Origin: Adiantum capillus-veneris
Taxonomy: Eukaryota; Streptophyta; Polypodiopsida; Polypodiales; Pteridaceae
Reading direction: 5' to 3'
NCBI GenBank assembly: GCA_014529385.2
Contig: CM043953.1
Span: 84,018,342 to 84,076,341, forward strand
DNA: 58,000 nt
This document shows positions 46,801 through 56,618 of the stretch, piece after piece (position 1 is the first letter of the stretch; every line of letters begins with the position of its first letter). The notes below the pieces were generated by a model, which searched no databases, had not been told where the DNA came from, and worked only from the letters and a program-made list of their open reading frames with translations. A program made the translations under genes and the position numbers.

Positions 46801-47123
46801 AATTTTTTGTGATATACATTTGTCTTGTTGTTCGGGGTATTTCATTTGTATTGAAGTGTATTATCTGGGTTTGGGGTGATTCACCTCATTGAGTCATGTC
46901 TTGTATTTTGATCGGATCAATTATCTTTAGTCATTTGTCTTGTAGTTCAATTGGTTTCGTCATTTTTTATTTTTTATTTCGCATCAATTGTGATTTTATT
47001 TAGTCAGCCTACAACGTCTTATGTAGTGGACGAGACTATTGTCTTTGTGTATCTCTGACTTTTGAATCGTGAGAATATATTTTTGTCAACGATATTGAAT
47101 ATTTGTCTTATTTCTCCATTGCA
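46801..47123. other. AT-rich spacer
   Basis: No coding signal. It holds TTGT/TTTT-rich sequence after the kinase remnant, possibly its old 3' flank. Confidence 0.4.
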
Positions 47124-47400
47124 CACTGCAACAAAAAAGGGGGCCTCCGATGTAGGTTTCGACGCACTCTGTCAAAAAAATCATCGATATACGCGTCCCT
47201 ACAAAAACGTCGCTATATGCGTCGATATACGCGTCGAAAGGTAATATTATCGGTGCATATTTCGACGGGCTTAGCGACGCATATAGCGACGACCATAAAA
47301 GGAAAAAAATCTCTTGGGCAGAGGACAAGCAGCTTGGCATGTGCCCAGTGAAAAGTGGACACAGTCACAGCCAGACTGCCTGTCCTCTGCCCAAGAAAGC
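47124..47400 (+). mobile_element. Possible CACTA-type transposon end
   Basis: CACTGCAACAAAAAAGG at 47124 resembles the terminal CACTACAA(G/C)AAAAA of plant CACTA transposons. It is followed within 160 bp by many GCGACG / CGTCG(C) short repeats in both orientations (47158-47292), the typical subterminal transposase-binding pattern. A 20-bp inverted repeat follows: CTTGGGCAGAGGACAAGCAG at about 47310-47329, and its near-complement at about 47378-47397. I did not find the matching opposite terminus in the window, so this is an isolated end or a fragment. Confidence 0.5.
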
Positions 47401-47575
47401 GAGCAGCACCAAAATCAACCGTGCTCCCGTAGAAATTTCGACAGAGTTTCCTTTGTTTTTACATAAACTTTTAAAAAAAAACCATATCATGTATACGCCT
47501 CCTACATGCTATCCATGTAGGATCTCACATGAGATTTAAGGCCAATGAAAGAAATGAAATGAACTTTGTGCAAAA
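47401..47575. other. Spacer
   Basis: No gene or repeat recognised. Confidence 0.3.
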
Positions 47576-47755
47576 CCGTAACCAACTTAAAACCATAACC
47601 ATAACAAACTTAATTTATGCAAAACCATAACCAAATTAAAACCATAACCAGCCATAACCATATTGATCAAAACCATAATGCAGATAACCATAACCATAAA
47701 CAAAACAATAACCATAACCATAAGGAAAACAATAACCATAACCATATATGTCTAT
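47576..47755 (+). repeat. Degenerate hexamer repeat (AACCAT)n
   Basis: About 20 copies of AACCAT, alone or in pairs, are spaced by A-rich linkers (AACAAACTTAATT, AAACAAAACAAT). The motif resembles a telomere-type simple repeat in length but is not the plant TTTAGGG/CCCTAAA sequence. Confidence 0.75.
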
Positions 47756-47784
47756 ACAAAAAAGAGACACAGAAGCGTGTTTGG

Positions 47785-47853
47785 GAGAAGTTGCTCCCGT
47801 AACAACCTGTTTAAGCCGGGAGAAATTGCTCTCGCAACAACCTGTTTAAGCTA
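47785..47853 (+). repeat. Two ~34-bp direct repeats
   Basis: GAGAAGTTGCTCCCGTAACA... and GAGAAATTGCTCTCGCAACA..., both ending ACCTGTTTAAGC, lie head to tail with three differences. Confidence 0.75.
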
Positions 47854-48521
47854 CATTAAATTAAAAAGCTCTCCAATCACGTCACCATTGCAATCGGAAA
47901 ATCTCTTTTGTAAATTACGTACCTAAACAAAACAGTGACACTTGCATCTGACCACCCGTACACTGACTGAAGATTCAAAAACGCCAAACAAGTACGAAGC
48001 ACAGATATTTTGGCGCCTTCATAGATTGGTTAACGTCCCAACTTCCTCAACATGTCTTCATGAGATAGGCGCATGGCTTCCGGTGCTGCTTCGTTAGCGT
48101 TCTCCTCGCTTGTCTAGAAGAAGGCATCCAACATCTCCTCCTTGCCGTCGTCTTGCCGTCGTCTTCTGTCTGTAAGCCCTTTTCTGCTTCCATCCTTGGC
48201 TCTATATTGGTCGGACCTTCACGCATAATCCTTTTTCTCTCTCTTAGATGTAGGTGCTATGTCACGAAAATCAATGCCCGTTCCGTAGGAGTCTTATCGT
48301 AGATTCTGTACGGTTTCTCAAGCAAACTCTTCGTACTTGTGCACATGCTCATTACATATCCTACGCTTGTGCAGGATTTGATACTTGCAGAGCGTGCACG
48401 AGCATGCAATCTTTTCCTCCATGTTAGTTGATGACGTTGCCATCTACAATGATTATGAATGTTGTTTCAATATATATACTCCTCACAATGTAAACTACCT
48501 CGCATTCTCTAGTCTTGCCCA
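47854..48521. other. Unassigned stretch
   Basis: No coding region recognised. It contains a short CTTGCCGTCGT direct repeat near 48140-48163. Confidence 0.3.
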
Positions 48522-48557
48522 ATCTCCGTACACCTCGGTCCAGAGGTGTACGGAGAT
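48522..48557. repeat. Perfect 15-bp hairpin
   Basis: Arms ATCTCCGTACACCTC (48522-48536) and its exact complement (48543-48557) enclose the six-base loop GGTCCA. No T-run follows, and no gene lies close by on either side. Confidence 0.85.
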
Positions 48558-48699
48558 CAGGACCACCGAGTCAAAATCTCGTCTATATTGGTCAAATCCT
48601 ATATGGGTAGACACATACGTGCACTCCCAAGTGTACATGGCAATGCATGTAGCGGGCAAAACCCCTTTGCCTCTTTTAGTTCCATAGTTTCTTCTAGAG

Positions 48700-48845
48700 G
48701 GGGCCGGAGAGAGAGAGAGATAGAGAGAGTTTCTGTCCTTTTCACACAATTGGTGAGCCAACCTAACTCTTTCTCTCTCTCTTTCTATATCTACTATCTC
48801 TCTCTCTCTCTCTCTCTCTCGCTACCTCTGTAGCTCTCTCTAGTT

Positions 48846-48919
<74 letters not shown>

Positions 48920-48920
48920 G
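48700..48920. repeat. Microsatellite cluster: GA, CT and TA tracts
   Basis: GA-rich at 48707-48729, CT-rich at 48771-48836 and 48849-48893, then TA from about 48893 to 48919. The tracts are imperfect and separated by short unique pieces. Confidence 0.9.
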
Positions 48921-49878
48921 TAGCAGGATTTGATTTTGAGGTGTTTTAGCAATAAATTTTGTTTTTCTAGGAAGTTTTGGTCGTTTTAAAGTTAGTCCAC
49001 TGTGTAGAAGGATGTGTGGATTGTTTTCGTCCAATAAAATTTTTTGATCTGAAAGGCACTTTCTGGGGCATTTTTGAAGGTGTTAATGTGGGATTTTGAA
49101 AAAGTGATGGATGAAGCGATTGAAGCCTGTATTATAAGGAACAACTTTGGTTTTTTGAGTTTTTAGAGATTTTGATGTTTTGATGCGCGTTGAGGGCCAA
49201 AGATTAAGAAAAAAAGTGGAATTTGCTATTTTTCCATCGTTTTTGTAGAAAATGCTGTCTTGCAAGTTGATTTTCAGCAAATCAGAGCAGGCTATGGAAA
49301 TTTTTCATCACATAGTCGTCGAAGAGTGCAGCGAGGGCAAAAGGATTGTGTGAGACGGACTTGGGCTGTTTTGGCTCCGTTTGGGAGTTATGTTCAGTTG
49401 AAGACAGCTGAAAAAAAAAAGTTCCAAAAATCTAACCTTTACGGATTGCTTCCCGATCACGTTTTTACCTTATTCTCGCAGGTATACTTGGCGCGCAAGC
49501 CGAGTCGACCGAACGCCAAAAATAGAAAAGCGGCTATTTTGGGAGGTCGCATGCTTTTGGAGGAAAAACCAGAAAAGAAAGACGGGTGGTGCGTTTTGGG
49601 GATTTCATTCACCGATCTCTTTTGCGAGTGCGAGTGCGAGTGCGACGCTGCATGCAAGCGAACTAAAGCTCGGGGGTGGTCGGGAGGTTCGAGCTCCGTA
49701 CAACGGAGTGCGCCCATATATTCTATTTCTCCTCTATTGTATCAAAACTCTATCAATCAAAAGATCTCTTTCTCTATCTTTTGCTGTCTATCTCTATTAT
49801 TATGTTCCTGTGAGATGGATAGTAGACAATGCTCGCTTAATAGTCAAGTTTGTTTTGAAGCGTTAGAGGGTTCTTGAC
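48921..49878. other. Unassigned stretch before the hAT remnant
   Basis: A 205-codon plus frame at 49260-49877 lacks any recognised domain. Part of it (CECECECD) comes from a GAGTGC repeat near 49626-49646. A TATA-like CATATATTC (49715) is followed by CT-rich sequence, so this could be a promoter or LTR piece. Confidence 0.3.
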
Positions 49879-51081
49879 ATGTACCGTCAGAGGATGTCTA
49901 CTATGTTAAAACTGCCGTGCGAAACTAGATTTTGCACCAACTACTATACGGTAGAATCACTAATAAAAAATAATAATGCTGTGATGGAGACATTTGTTTG
50001 TGCCACTTTTTCAGAATGGGAGGCCGGTCAAAGGGAGAAGATAAAAGGAAAAACAGGGGTGATCAGAGATCTACTAGCTGATCGCCACTTCTGGGATGAT
50101 GTGGTGGATGTGGACAATGTCATGATGCCAATTATGCTCGCATTACGCCAACTGGATTCTACCTTGCCTAACATAGGTAAGGTGTGGATGGCTTGGTGGA
50201 GTGTTCAAGAAAGCCTTGCAAATCCAGAGGAGCCCCAGGAGCCAATTGTGAAGCCTTGGAAGACACCATTCACTCAAAAGAGGAGAGAAATTCTGAGAAA
50301 GTATGTGCATGGTCGATGGGTTGGAGCATATAGTCCACTACACAGCGTAGCTTTCTTATTGGATCCAGAGTATTGGGCAATGGAAATAGACAAACTTGAT
50401 GAGGAGGTACTGGAAGACTTTTATGATGTGATAGGTAGGTTTTATGCTGATCCTGATGAGCATGCATCAGCTGTTACTGATCTTACGAAGTTTAAACTCA
50501 AAGAGGGTAAGTTTGGTACATAATTTGTGCAGAAACTTGCCACGGAGCAAACAGCGTGGAAGTGGTGGATGATGAAAGGTGGTAGTGCACCCACCCTTAA
50601 ACGCCTAGCTGTTAGAATCCTAGCCCAATGTGCATCCAATTCAAGTTCTGAGAGAAACTGGAGTACATATAAATATGTACATTCCACCATCAGAAACCAC
50701 CTTCTAAATTCAAGAGCTGAAAAATTGGTGTATATGTATTGCAACCATCGGCTATTGGCAAGAGTGCAAGCTGAGAACTACAAAGAGGAGATGCTGCGCT
50801 GGACTTATGATGTAACCAATGATGAGGTGGACGAAGACAGTGAGCTGCAAGGGGAATCTCATGAAGTAGAAACTACATGTACTTTAGAAGAGATTGAAGA
50901 GAATTTGGAAATTGAACCAACTTTGACCCGTCGCGCAGCAAGCGACGGTGGTTTAATTAATAGATTATCGAATCCATTGAGTGACTTCTGTTTAAGTTCA
51001 AAAACTGTTTATCTTATAAGCTTTTTTTATATATTTAGTTTAAGGTTTAGACATTTGCTTAATAATAAACGAAGCCCTTAA
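49879..51081 (+). pseudogene. C-terminal half of a hAT-family transposase, interrupted
   Basis: The frame starts in a segment typical of hAT transposases (MLKLPCETRFCTNYYTVESL). It runs through WDDVVDVDNVMMPIMLALRQLD and SVAFLLDPEYWA to a TAA at 50521-50523. It then continues in the same frame with the hAT C-terminal dimerisation motif (APTLKRLAVRILAQCASNSSSERNW and NHLLNSRAEKLVYMYCN, 50590-50745). An acidic tail ends at 51079. The N-terminal BED zinc finger and first catalytic residues are not in the upstream 600 bp. hAT proteins cut and paste DNA elements with 8-bp target duplications. With one stop and no N-terminus this copy is dead, unless it is part of a spliced domesticated gene, for which I see no evidence. 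Confidence 0.85.
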
Positions 51082-51248
51082 AAACCTTTACAAGGCCACA
51101 AATCACTATTAAAGCTTCATAATATACAAAGCCCTAACAAATCTTTGCATTATCACATATCATAATTGAAGCTGAAGTGAAGACAATTCACAATTCACTA
51201 ATAAATTCTCGCAAGACAACGAGTAAATGTTTTCAAATGTTACAAAAA

Positions 51249-52232
51249 CTATCCAAGTGATAGTGAAATATTTGTGAGAATATCTTCATTCTCCTGTTCA
51301 CGCTGACCTTTAAGCTTATTATAGTCTTCAGACATTTTGAACATTGCATATAGCTTTTTGGATATCTCATACTCACATATAGCACAATGAAAGCTATTCA
51401 TCATGCTTTGCATCAAGCATGATATATGGTACATATGTCCGCATGGCAAGCTGAAGTGACCACACCACTCATGAAAGAATGATCTACATATGGGGCAAGG
51501 ACCACCGTGCTCACCAGAACCTGGAGGGGCCTCAATAGATGTTGGGTGCTCAATCAATGTGACAGCATTGTGTTTTTTTATAGTCGCCTCTAACTCTTTT
51601 ACGCGGCGAGATAGCACCTTCACCTCCCTGTGCAAGTCTCTATTTAGGGTTGCTTCTGCATGAGAGCCTTGTGTAGCTTGTGATGCTTGCCTGAGTTGAG
51701 TTTGAAGCTCCTCCTTAACTTGGTGCACTTCCATTGATGCACCTTCTAGTGCCAATGACATCTCTTGCTATGTGATGGTGATTGCACTGCTGCGAATGTC
51801 CTCAACCGTCATATGGGGTGTCCTTGAGCTGAAGTCCGAGCTAAAGTCCACTGCTTCACCCAAGACATAATGCATGTATAACATCTTGGCAAACCACAAT
51901 GGACAATTCATATGATGCATAGGATGACCCATAACATCGAGATATATGTTCTCTCCATTGTCTCGTATGTCTGCATTAATGCATTGTGATAGCTTGAGTC
52001 GGCCTTTCTTGATGTTGTCATCTGCAACGCCTGGCCATATGGATTTGACCATTTCTCGGTCAATCCTAGAGTTCACCTCTTTCCATTGTATACCCACTGG
52101 GTTGGCCCACTGGGAGCAACGAGCTGCAATTCGAGCGGTGTCATTCACTCCACCACCTTGACACATGGATCTGAGAGGCTCAAAAGCGCGCTTAGCCCTT
52201 TGATTATCATTATTCATATCCTGATTAAACAC
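51249..52232 (-). pseudogene. RING-finger protein frame with one internal stop
   Basis: Two minus-strand frames in register (52232 to 51771, then 51761 to 51249) are separated only by TAG at 51768-51770 (ITIT-stop-QEMSLALEG). The joined length would be about 326 residues. The first half has no recognised domain (IARCSQWANPVGIQW-like segments). A coiled coil follows just after the stop (VHQVKEELQTQLRQASQ ... VLSRRVKELEATIKK). A RING finger lies at about 51376-51498: CPIC, LPCGHMYHISC and CAIC give C-x2-C, C-x-H-x2-H-x2-C and C-x2-C. RING proteins usually act as ubiquitin ligases. The TAG could be a disabling mutation, or it could mark an intron or a translation start at the following Met. It is on the kinase gene's strand, about 390 bp beyond its stop. 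Confidence 0.65.
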
Positions 52233-52262
52233 TATACTTCAGTTACGGGATACAAACTTGAT

Positions 52263-52406
52263 GATAATCAATTTCTATAAGAGTAACCACCATTTTACGA
52301 CAATCAATTGCTATAAGAGTAACCACCATTTTACGACAATCAATTGATATTAGAATAACCACCATCTTACGACAATCAATTGATATAAGAGTAACCACCA
52401 TTTTTT
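52263..52406. repeat. 36-bp minisatellite, four copies
   Basis: GACAATCAATTG-type starts recur at 52263, 52299, 52335 and 52371 with the common part AAGAGTAACCACCATTTTAC. It lies between the kinase stop and the RING frame. Confidence 0.9.
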
Positions 52407-52623
52407 AAATCAATGAATGACAATCAGTGATTCCACGTGGCTTATTGCTTGAAACTTAAAAGAAAAAACAAAACTCATAGAAAATTTGTTGTCTATTGAG
52501 ATATAACAAAGTGTTTTTATTACTCATACATTATCCATGGTGCATAAAACCCAAATTTTAAAAGTGCTTTTATAAGTCAAAAGTCTCAAAAAACCCTGCT
52601 TCATAAAGTACATCATATATCCA
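52407..52623. other. Spacer downstream of the kinase gene
   Basis: AT-rich, no feature recognised. It probably contains the kinase 3' untranslated region, but no clear polyadenylation signal can be assigned. Confidence 0.3.
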
Positions 52624-54210
52624 TCAAAAAAAGAATACACTCATTTCAGAGGGAGGACGTAAGCATCGTTCTAGCTGGGCTTCAAATCTTTCTAATTCTT
52701 CGTCCAAAAGTGCCAAGGTCTTTCTGTCTGTGGATTTCTTCCTCACCCAACCTTCCACAACAATCCTAGATATGGCTTGTACCTCCACTGAAACCTTATG
52801 TTTGAACCAATTTGTGATGTAGTAGTCAGAGAACTCTCCACAAAACTTACAAAATTGCCATATCACCCATCCTATGGCATACACATATGTGGCCTTGGTC
52901 CATGGGCACGGGTGATTGCCATCTAGTAACTCAGGAGCTCGCCAAGGATGAAGCTTTTGCCAGTTTTCATCGGTATTGTTGGTCTTTTGTGTCTCTAAGC
53001 CAACACGCAGAGCCAATCCCCAATCAATTATTCCAATACGGGGAGTGAGATCCTTGGTAAAGTCCAACATGATGTTCCATGGATGGAGATCATTGTGGAT
53101 CACTCCCTCGTCATGTGCGAATCGCAATGCCTTCACCAAGGCATGGATCAACGAGGGAGCATGATTGCACAGGCTCTTGATACGTGTTTTCTGGTCTTCA
53201 GAGAGCTGCTCCCATTTAAAGTCTTCAGGAATCTTTCCTTTCCTCTCTTGATGCGCTACAAGCGTCGTGAAAGAGACATGTGGAAGGGACACTGTCTCCA
53301 TAAGATCACCTAAAGTTCCCCCATTGAAGTAGGGGAATATCAGAAACCATGGCAACGTCACAGAGTGGGCAATACTCCTCACAATCCCTCTATGGTTGAG
53401 ATCTAACCCACTTTCTGATGCAAAGCTTTTCCACTGATGCTTGGCCTGTCCTTTGAACTCCTTGGCACAATAAGTATTCGTTGCAGGAAGGAAACTGATC
53501 CCTTTGATTTGAACTTTCCACCCTGTGCCATAAGCCCCTGACCCAAGTTTCTTGATCTTCTTAATGGACTTATTTGGAATGCCCAGAGTCATACTACATT
53601 CAGAATTGTATATACTGCTCTCCAGGTGACTGGCAGAAGCAGTAGAACCCGATGTTCCCTCAATGGCAACCTCCTCAATAAACAGTTCTCCAACTTGGCT
53701 GCTCCCCACAACTATGGTGATAGCCATTCGCATTTTCTTGCTTAGGCCAAACTGTGTGTCTATGTGGGATGCTCGCCTTGACCGCTCCTTTTCAGCTCTC
53801 CATCTAGTGTTCCAATGCTCTAGCTTACCCTTGTCTACTTCTTGAGGGCATTCCTCTTTCAAATCAGAGGCCACCTTGGGCAAATTGCCCACCCAACTGC
53901 TCAGTAACGAGATTATTGATTCGGTTGTTTTGTCTGGATATAACAACAATATTTTGCGGGCAATCTCACTGTATAATGATTGCAATCTAGACTCATCTGC
54001 AACAATCTGTGCTATATCGTCGGGATCTAGTGCACTGACGATCGTAATCAACAATTGTCTAATTTTCTTTTTGAAATCTATCATTGAAGTAGCAGAAGGA
54101 TCCATTTTGCCTGCAATGGTATTATTGTAAACAACACATTGTGAAATATAACTATGTGCCACTACATTTGGATCTTTTCTACGTGAAAGAAAAAGTGCAA
54201 TATAGACCAT
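52624..54210 (-). CDS. Atypical protein kinase, single-exon, apparently intact
   Basis: An uninterrupted frame. The first ATG is at 54208-54210 (MVYIALFLSRR, 528 residues); a second at 54103-54105 (MDPSATSMIDF, 493 residues) is equally plausible and begins nearer to the conserved-looking part. Nine codons before 54210 are open but start with GTG and lie in satellite DNA. Numbered from 54237, the N-terminal ~210 residues are helical and unassigned. Then come the Gly loop LGSGAYGTGWKV (~229-240), the ATP-binding Lys in YCAKEF (~257), and the catalytic loop HNDLHPWN with Asp383. The metal-binding motif is DWG (Asp405, usual DFG), and WRAPELLDG stands for the APE. Core catalytic residues are kept, so phosphotransfer is possible; substrate unknown. 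HND and DWG variants mark a divergent kinase group. A decayed copy lies at 45849. No transmembrane segment is seen. Confidence 0.8.
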   Translation of the reverse strand: MVYIALFLSRRKDPNVVAHSYISQCVVYNNTIAGKMDPSATSMIDFKKKIRQLLITIVSALDPDDIAQIVADESRLQSLYSEIARKILLLYPDKTTESIISLLSSWVGNLPKVASDLKEECPQEVDKGKLEHWNTRWRAEKERSRRASHIDTQFGLSKKMRMAITIVVGSSQVGELFIEEVAIEGTSGSTASASHLESSIYNSECSMTLGIPNKSIKKIKKLGSGAYGTGWKVQIKGISFLPATNTYCAKEFKGQAKHQWKSFASESGLDLNHRGIVRSIAHSVTLPWFLIFPYFNGGTLGDLMETVSLPHVSFTTLVAHQERKGKIPEDFKWEQLSEDQKTRIKSLCNHAPSLIHALVKALRFAHDEGVIHNDLHPWNIMLDFTKDLTPRIGIIDWGLALRVGLETQKTNNTDENWQKLHPWRAPELLDGNHPCPWTKATYVYAIGWVIWQFCKFCGEFSDYYITNWFKHKVSVEVQAISRIVVEGWVRKKSTDRKTLALLDEELERFEAQLERCLRPPSEMSVFFF

Positions 54211-54218
54211 AGATCTCG

Positions 54219-55583
54219 TACGCTTTTGCAGTGACACACCTAATCACAATTGCAACCATGTGCCAATGCCTCACCGTACGACAACTTACAAACAGATGCT
54301 CTTGTCATTCTAGCGTCAACACACCTAGTCGCAATTGCAACCATGTGCCGAAGCATGAATGACTGGGAGCAACATAAAACATAGTCACCCTACGCTTTTG
54401 CAATGACACACCTAGCCGCAATTACAACCATGTGCCAGTGCCTCCACACACGGTGACTTTTTTCAAACAGATGCTCCTGTCATTCTAGCAGCAACACACC
54501 TAGTCGAAATTGCAACCATGTGCCAAAGCATGAATGACTGGGATCAACATAAAACATAGTCATCCTACGCTTTTGCAATGACACACCTAGTCGCAATTGC
54601 AACCATGTGCCAGTGCATCCGCACACGATGTCTTCTTTCAAGATTCAAGCATATGAAGCATTATGAAATTATTTGAGCTCACATTCATGCATTAGATGCT
54701 ACCGTCAATCTAGCAGCAACACACCTAGTCGCAATTGCAACCATGTGCCGAAGCATGAATGACGGGAAGTAACATAAAACATAGTCATCTTGCGTTTTTG
54801 CAATGACACACTGTAGCCGCAATTGCAACCATGTGCCAGTGCATCCACGCACGGTGACTTCTTTCAAAAAGATGCTCCTGTCATTCTAGTAGCAACACAC
54901 CTAGTCCCAATTGCAACCATGTGCCGAAGCATGAATGACTGGGAGCAACATAAAACATAGTCACCCTACGCTTTTGCAATGACACACCTACCCGCAATTG
55001 CAACCATGTGCCAGTGCATCCACGCACGGTGACTTCTTTCAAACAGATTCTCCTGTCATTCTAGCAGCAACACACCTAGTCGCAATTGCAACCATGTGCC
55101 GAAGCATGAATGACTGGGAGCAACATAAAACATAGTCATCCTACGCTTTTGCAATGACACACCTAGTCGCAATTGCAACCATGTGCCAGTGCATCCGCAC
55201 ACGATGTATTCTTTCAAGATTCAAGCATATGAAGCATTATGAAATTATTTGAGCACACATTCATGCATTAGATGCTACCGTCAATCTAGCAGCAACACAC
55301 CTAGTCGCAATTGCAACCATGTGCCAAAGCATGAATGATGGGAAGCAACATAAAACATAGTCATCTTGCGTTTTTGCAATGACACACCTAGCCGCAATTG
55401 CAACCATGTGCCAGTGCATCCACACACGGTGACTTCTTTCAAACAGATGCTCCTGTCATTCTAGCAGCAACACACCTAGTCACAATTGCAACCATGCGTT
55501 GAAGCATGAATGACTGGGAGCAACATAAAACATAATCACCCTACGCTTTTGCAATGACACACCTAGCCGCAATTGCAACCATG
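54219..55583. repeat. Satellite of 87-bp monomers with ~576-bp higher-order period
   Basis: The core CAATTGCAACCATGTGCC recurs at 54247, 54332, 54419, 54507, 54594, 54732, 54820, 54908, 54995, 55083, 55170, 55308, 55395, 55483 and 55570. Spacing is 85-88 bp except two steps of 138 bp carrying the same ~51-bp extra segment (AAGATTCAAGCATATGAAGC...). Two monomer types alternate: one followed by CGAAGCATGAATGACTGGGAGC, the other by AGTGCATCC(A/G)C.CACG(A/G)TG. They form ~175-bp dimers. The six-monomer block repeats at 576 bp. The kinase-proximal end (54219-54250) overlaps the 5' edge of the kinase reading frame. Confidence 0.93.
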
Positions 55584-55724
55584 TGTCAGGCCAAGGGCCA
55601 ACCAAGGGGTCACGGACTCGGTCAAGGGCCGGCTGCCAGTGGGAAGGGGTCCGAAAGTGGCTAGGAGCCTATTAAAGGAAGGTTGGGCGGATGGACCGGG
55701 ACCTAGCAGTCCATTGGTTTGAGA
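55584..55724 (+). repeat. 5' LTR of element D (short)
   Basis: About 141 bp from TGTCAGGCCAAGGGCC to the primer-binding site. It holds TATTAAAGGAAGGTTGGGCGG, corresponding to TATTTAAATGGAGGTTGGGAGG in the LTR of element B. The 3' end (GAGAT) has lost the usual CA, so the right limit is uncertain by a few bases. Confidence 0.7.
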
Positions 55725-55725
55725 T

Positions 55726-55737
55726 TGGTATCAAAGC
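55726..55737 (+). other. Primer-binding site of element D (tRNA-iMet type, one change)
   Basis: TGGTATCAAAGC differs from the standard TGGTATCAGAGC at one base. Confidence 0.8.
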
Positions 55738-56618
55738 TTCATGCTTTCTTTAGAATTGGGGCACATTTTTACTTTTGTTGCATGTTGCAAGCAACCAAAA
55801 AGGGAGGAAGAAGACGAAGTCGAGCCAAGCGTGTGCAGGAACTCTAAGTCGGGAAGGGAGGAAATTCCGACCTGCACGGAATTGGCCGAAAGTGGGCTCG
55901 CTGGGAGCGCTGTGGAAAAATAGCAAGGTCCCGTGCTTGGGACGGCCTCAAAGGACCTCGCCATCGCTAGTTGTGCAGCCGCTTCTTCTCCACGTGCTGT
56001 CGACGACATGCAGGCCTCAGTTTTTTGTTTTTTTTTAAAAAAATCCTTCAACTTGGCCAACCCTAATGGCTTAGTTAAGGGGCTCTACCCACGATACTTG
56101 GCTTGGCAAGGCGAGTTTTGTTCTTGTGCTCCCATCCTTTCATCGTGGGCACACACAGCACACAACGGCTGTGGATTACTGCAAATTCTACAGTCCGAAT
56201 CTGCTGAATCTCGGTTTCTAAAGTTTTGAAAAGCCAGCGATTGGTGGCAAATTTCCCGGTTTTGGCTTCTTGCATACGATGCAAGCCAAATCGGTGGTGA
56301 AGGTACATTGATTCGTGTTTTCAAGCTTCACATCGGCTGCAACCTTTGTCGGAAAATTTCAAGTTCATCTGGCGTATTGCATAAGATGCAAACCAGATCG
56401 TTGGCAACTCCAAATTGATCGATGCTTTCAAGAGCATCATCGGCTGCAGATTTGATCATTGTTTTCCAGCTACTCTTTGTTTTGGATTGAAGTTCTCTTT
56501 CGAATTTAGCGTTCTTCCCCATCAAAGGCGTAATTATACAATTATTTATCGCAACCTGCTCCGAGCTCGTTGGAATTCAGGTATTCTCCTTTATTTTCTC
56601 ACACAGTACGTCCACATC
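55738..56618 (+). other. Leader of element D
   Basis: Non-coding. It contains the GGGAGGAAATTCCGACCTGCA segment also recognisable in the leader of element B. Imperfect repeats of GCATA(C/A)GATGCAA(G/A)CCA(A/G)ATCG lie near 56273-56291 and 56384-56402. Confidence 0.55.

Noticed and set aside
49260-49877. 205-codon plus-strand frame before the hAT remnant.
   Set aside because: Composition follows local repeats (CECECECD) and CT-rich sequence. It does not resemble a hAT N-terminus.
50490-50530. Possible tiny intron (GTAAGT...GCAG) spanning the TAA in the hAT frame.
   Set aside because: It would be about 26 bp, too short for a plant intron. The frame reads through in register and the flanking residues look like continuous hAT protein, so a point stop is simpler.
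54211-54237. Extension of the kinase frame to a GTG at 54237.
   Set aside because: The start is not ATG and these codons lie in the satellite monomer, so the extension is probably untranslated.
54219-55583. Regular spaced repeats suggestive of a CRISPR array.
   Set aside because: The spacers are themselves repeated and the surrounding DNA is a plant nuclear region. This is a tandem satellite.
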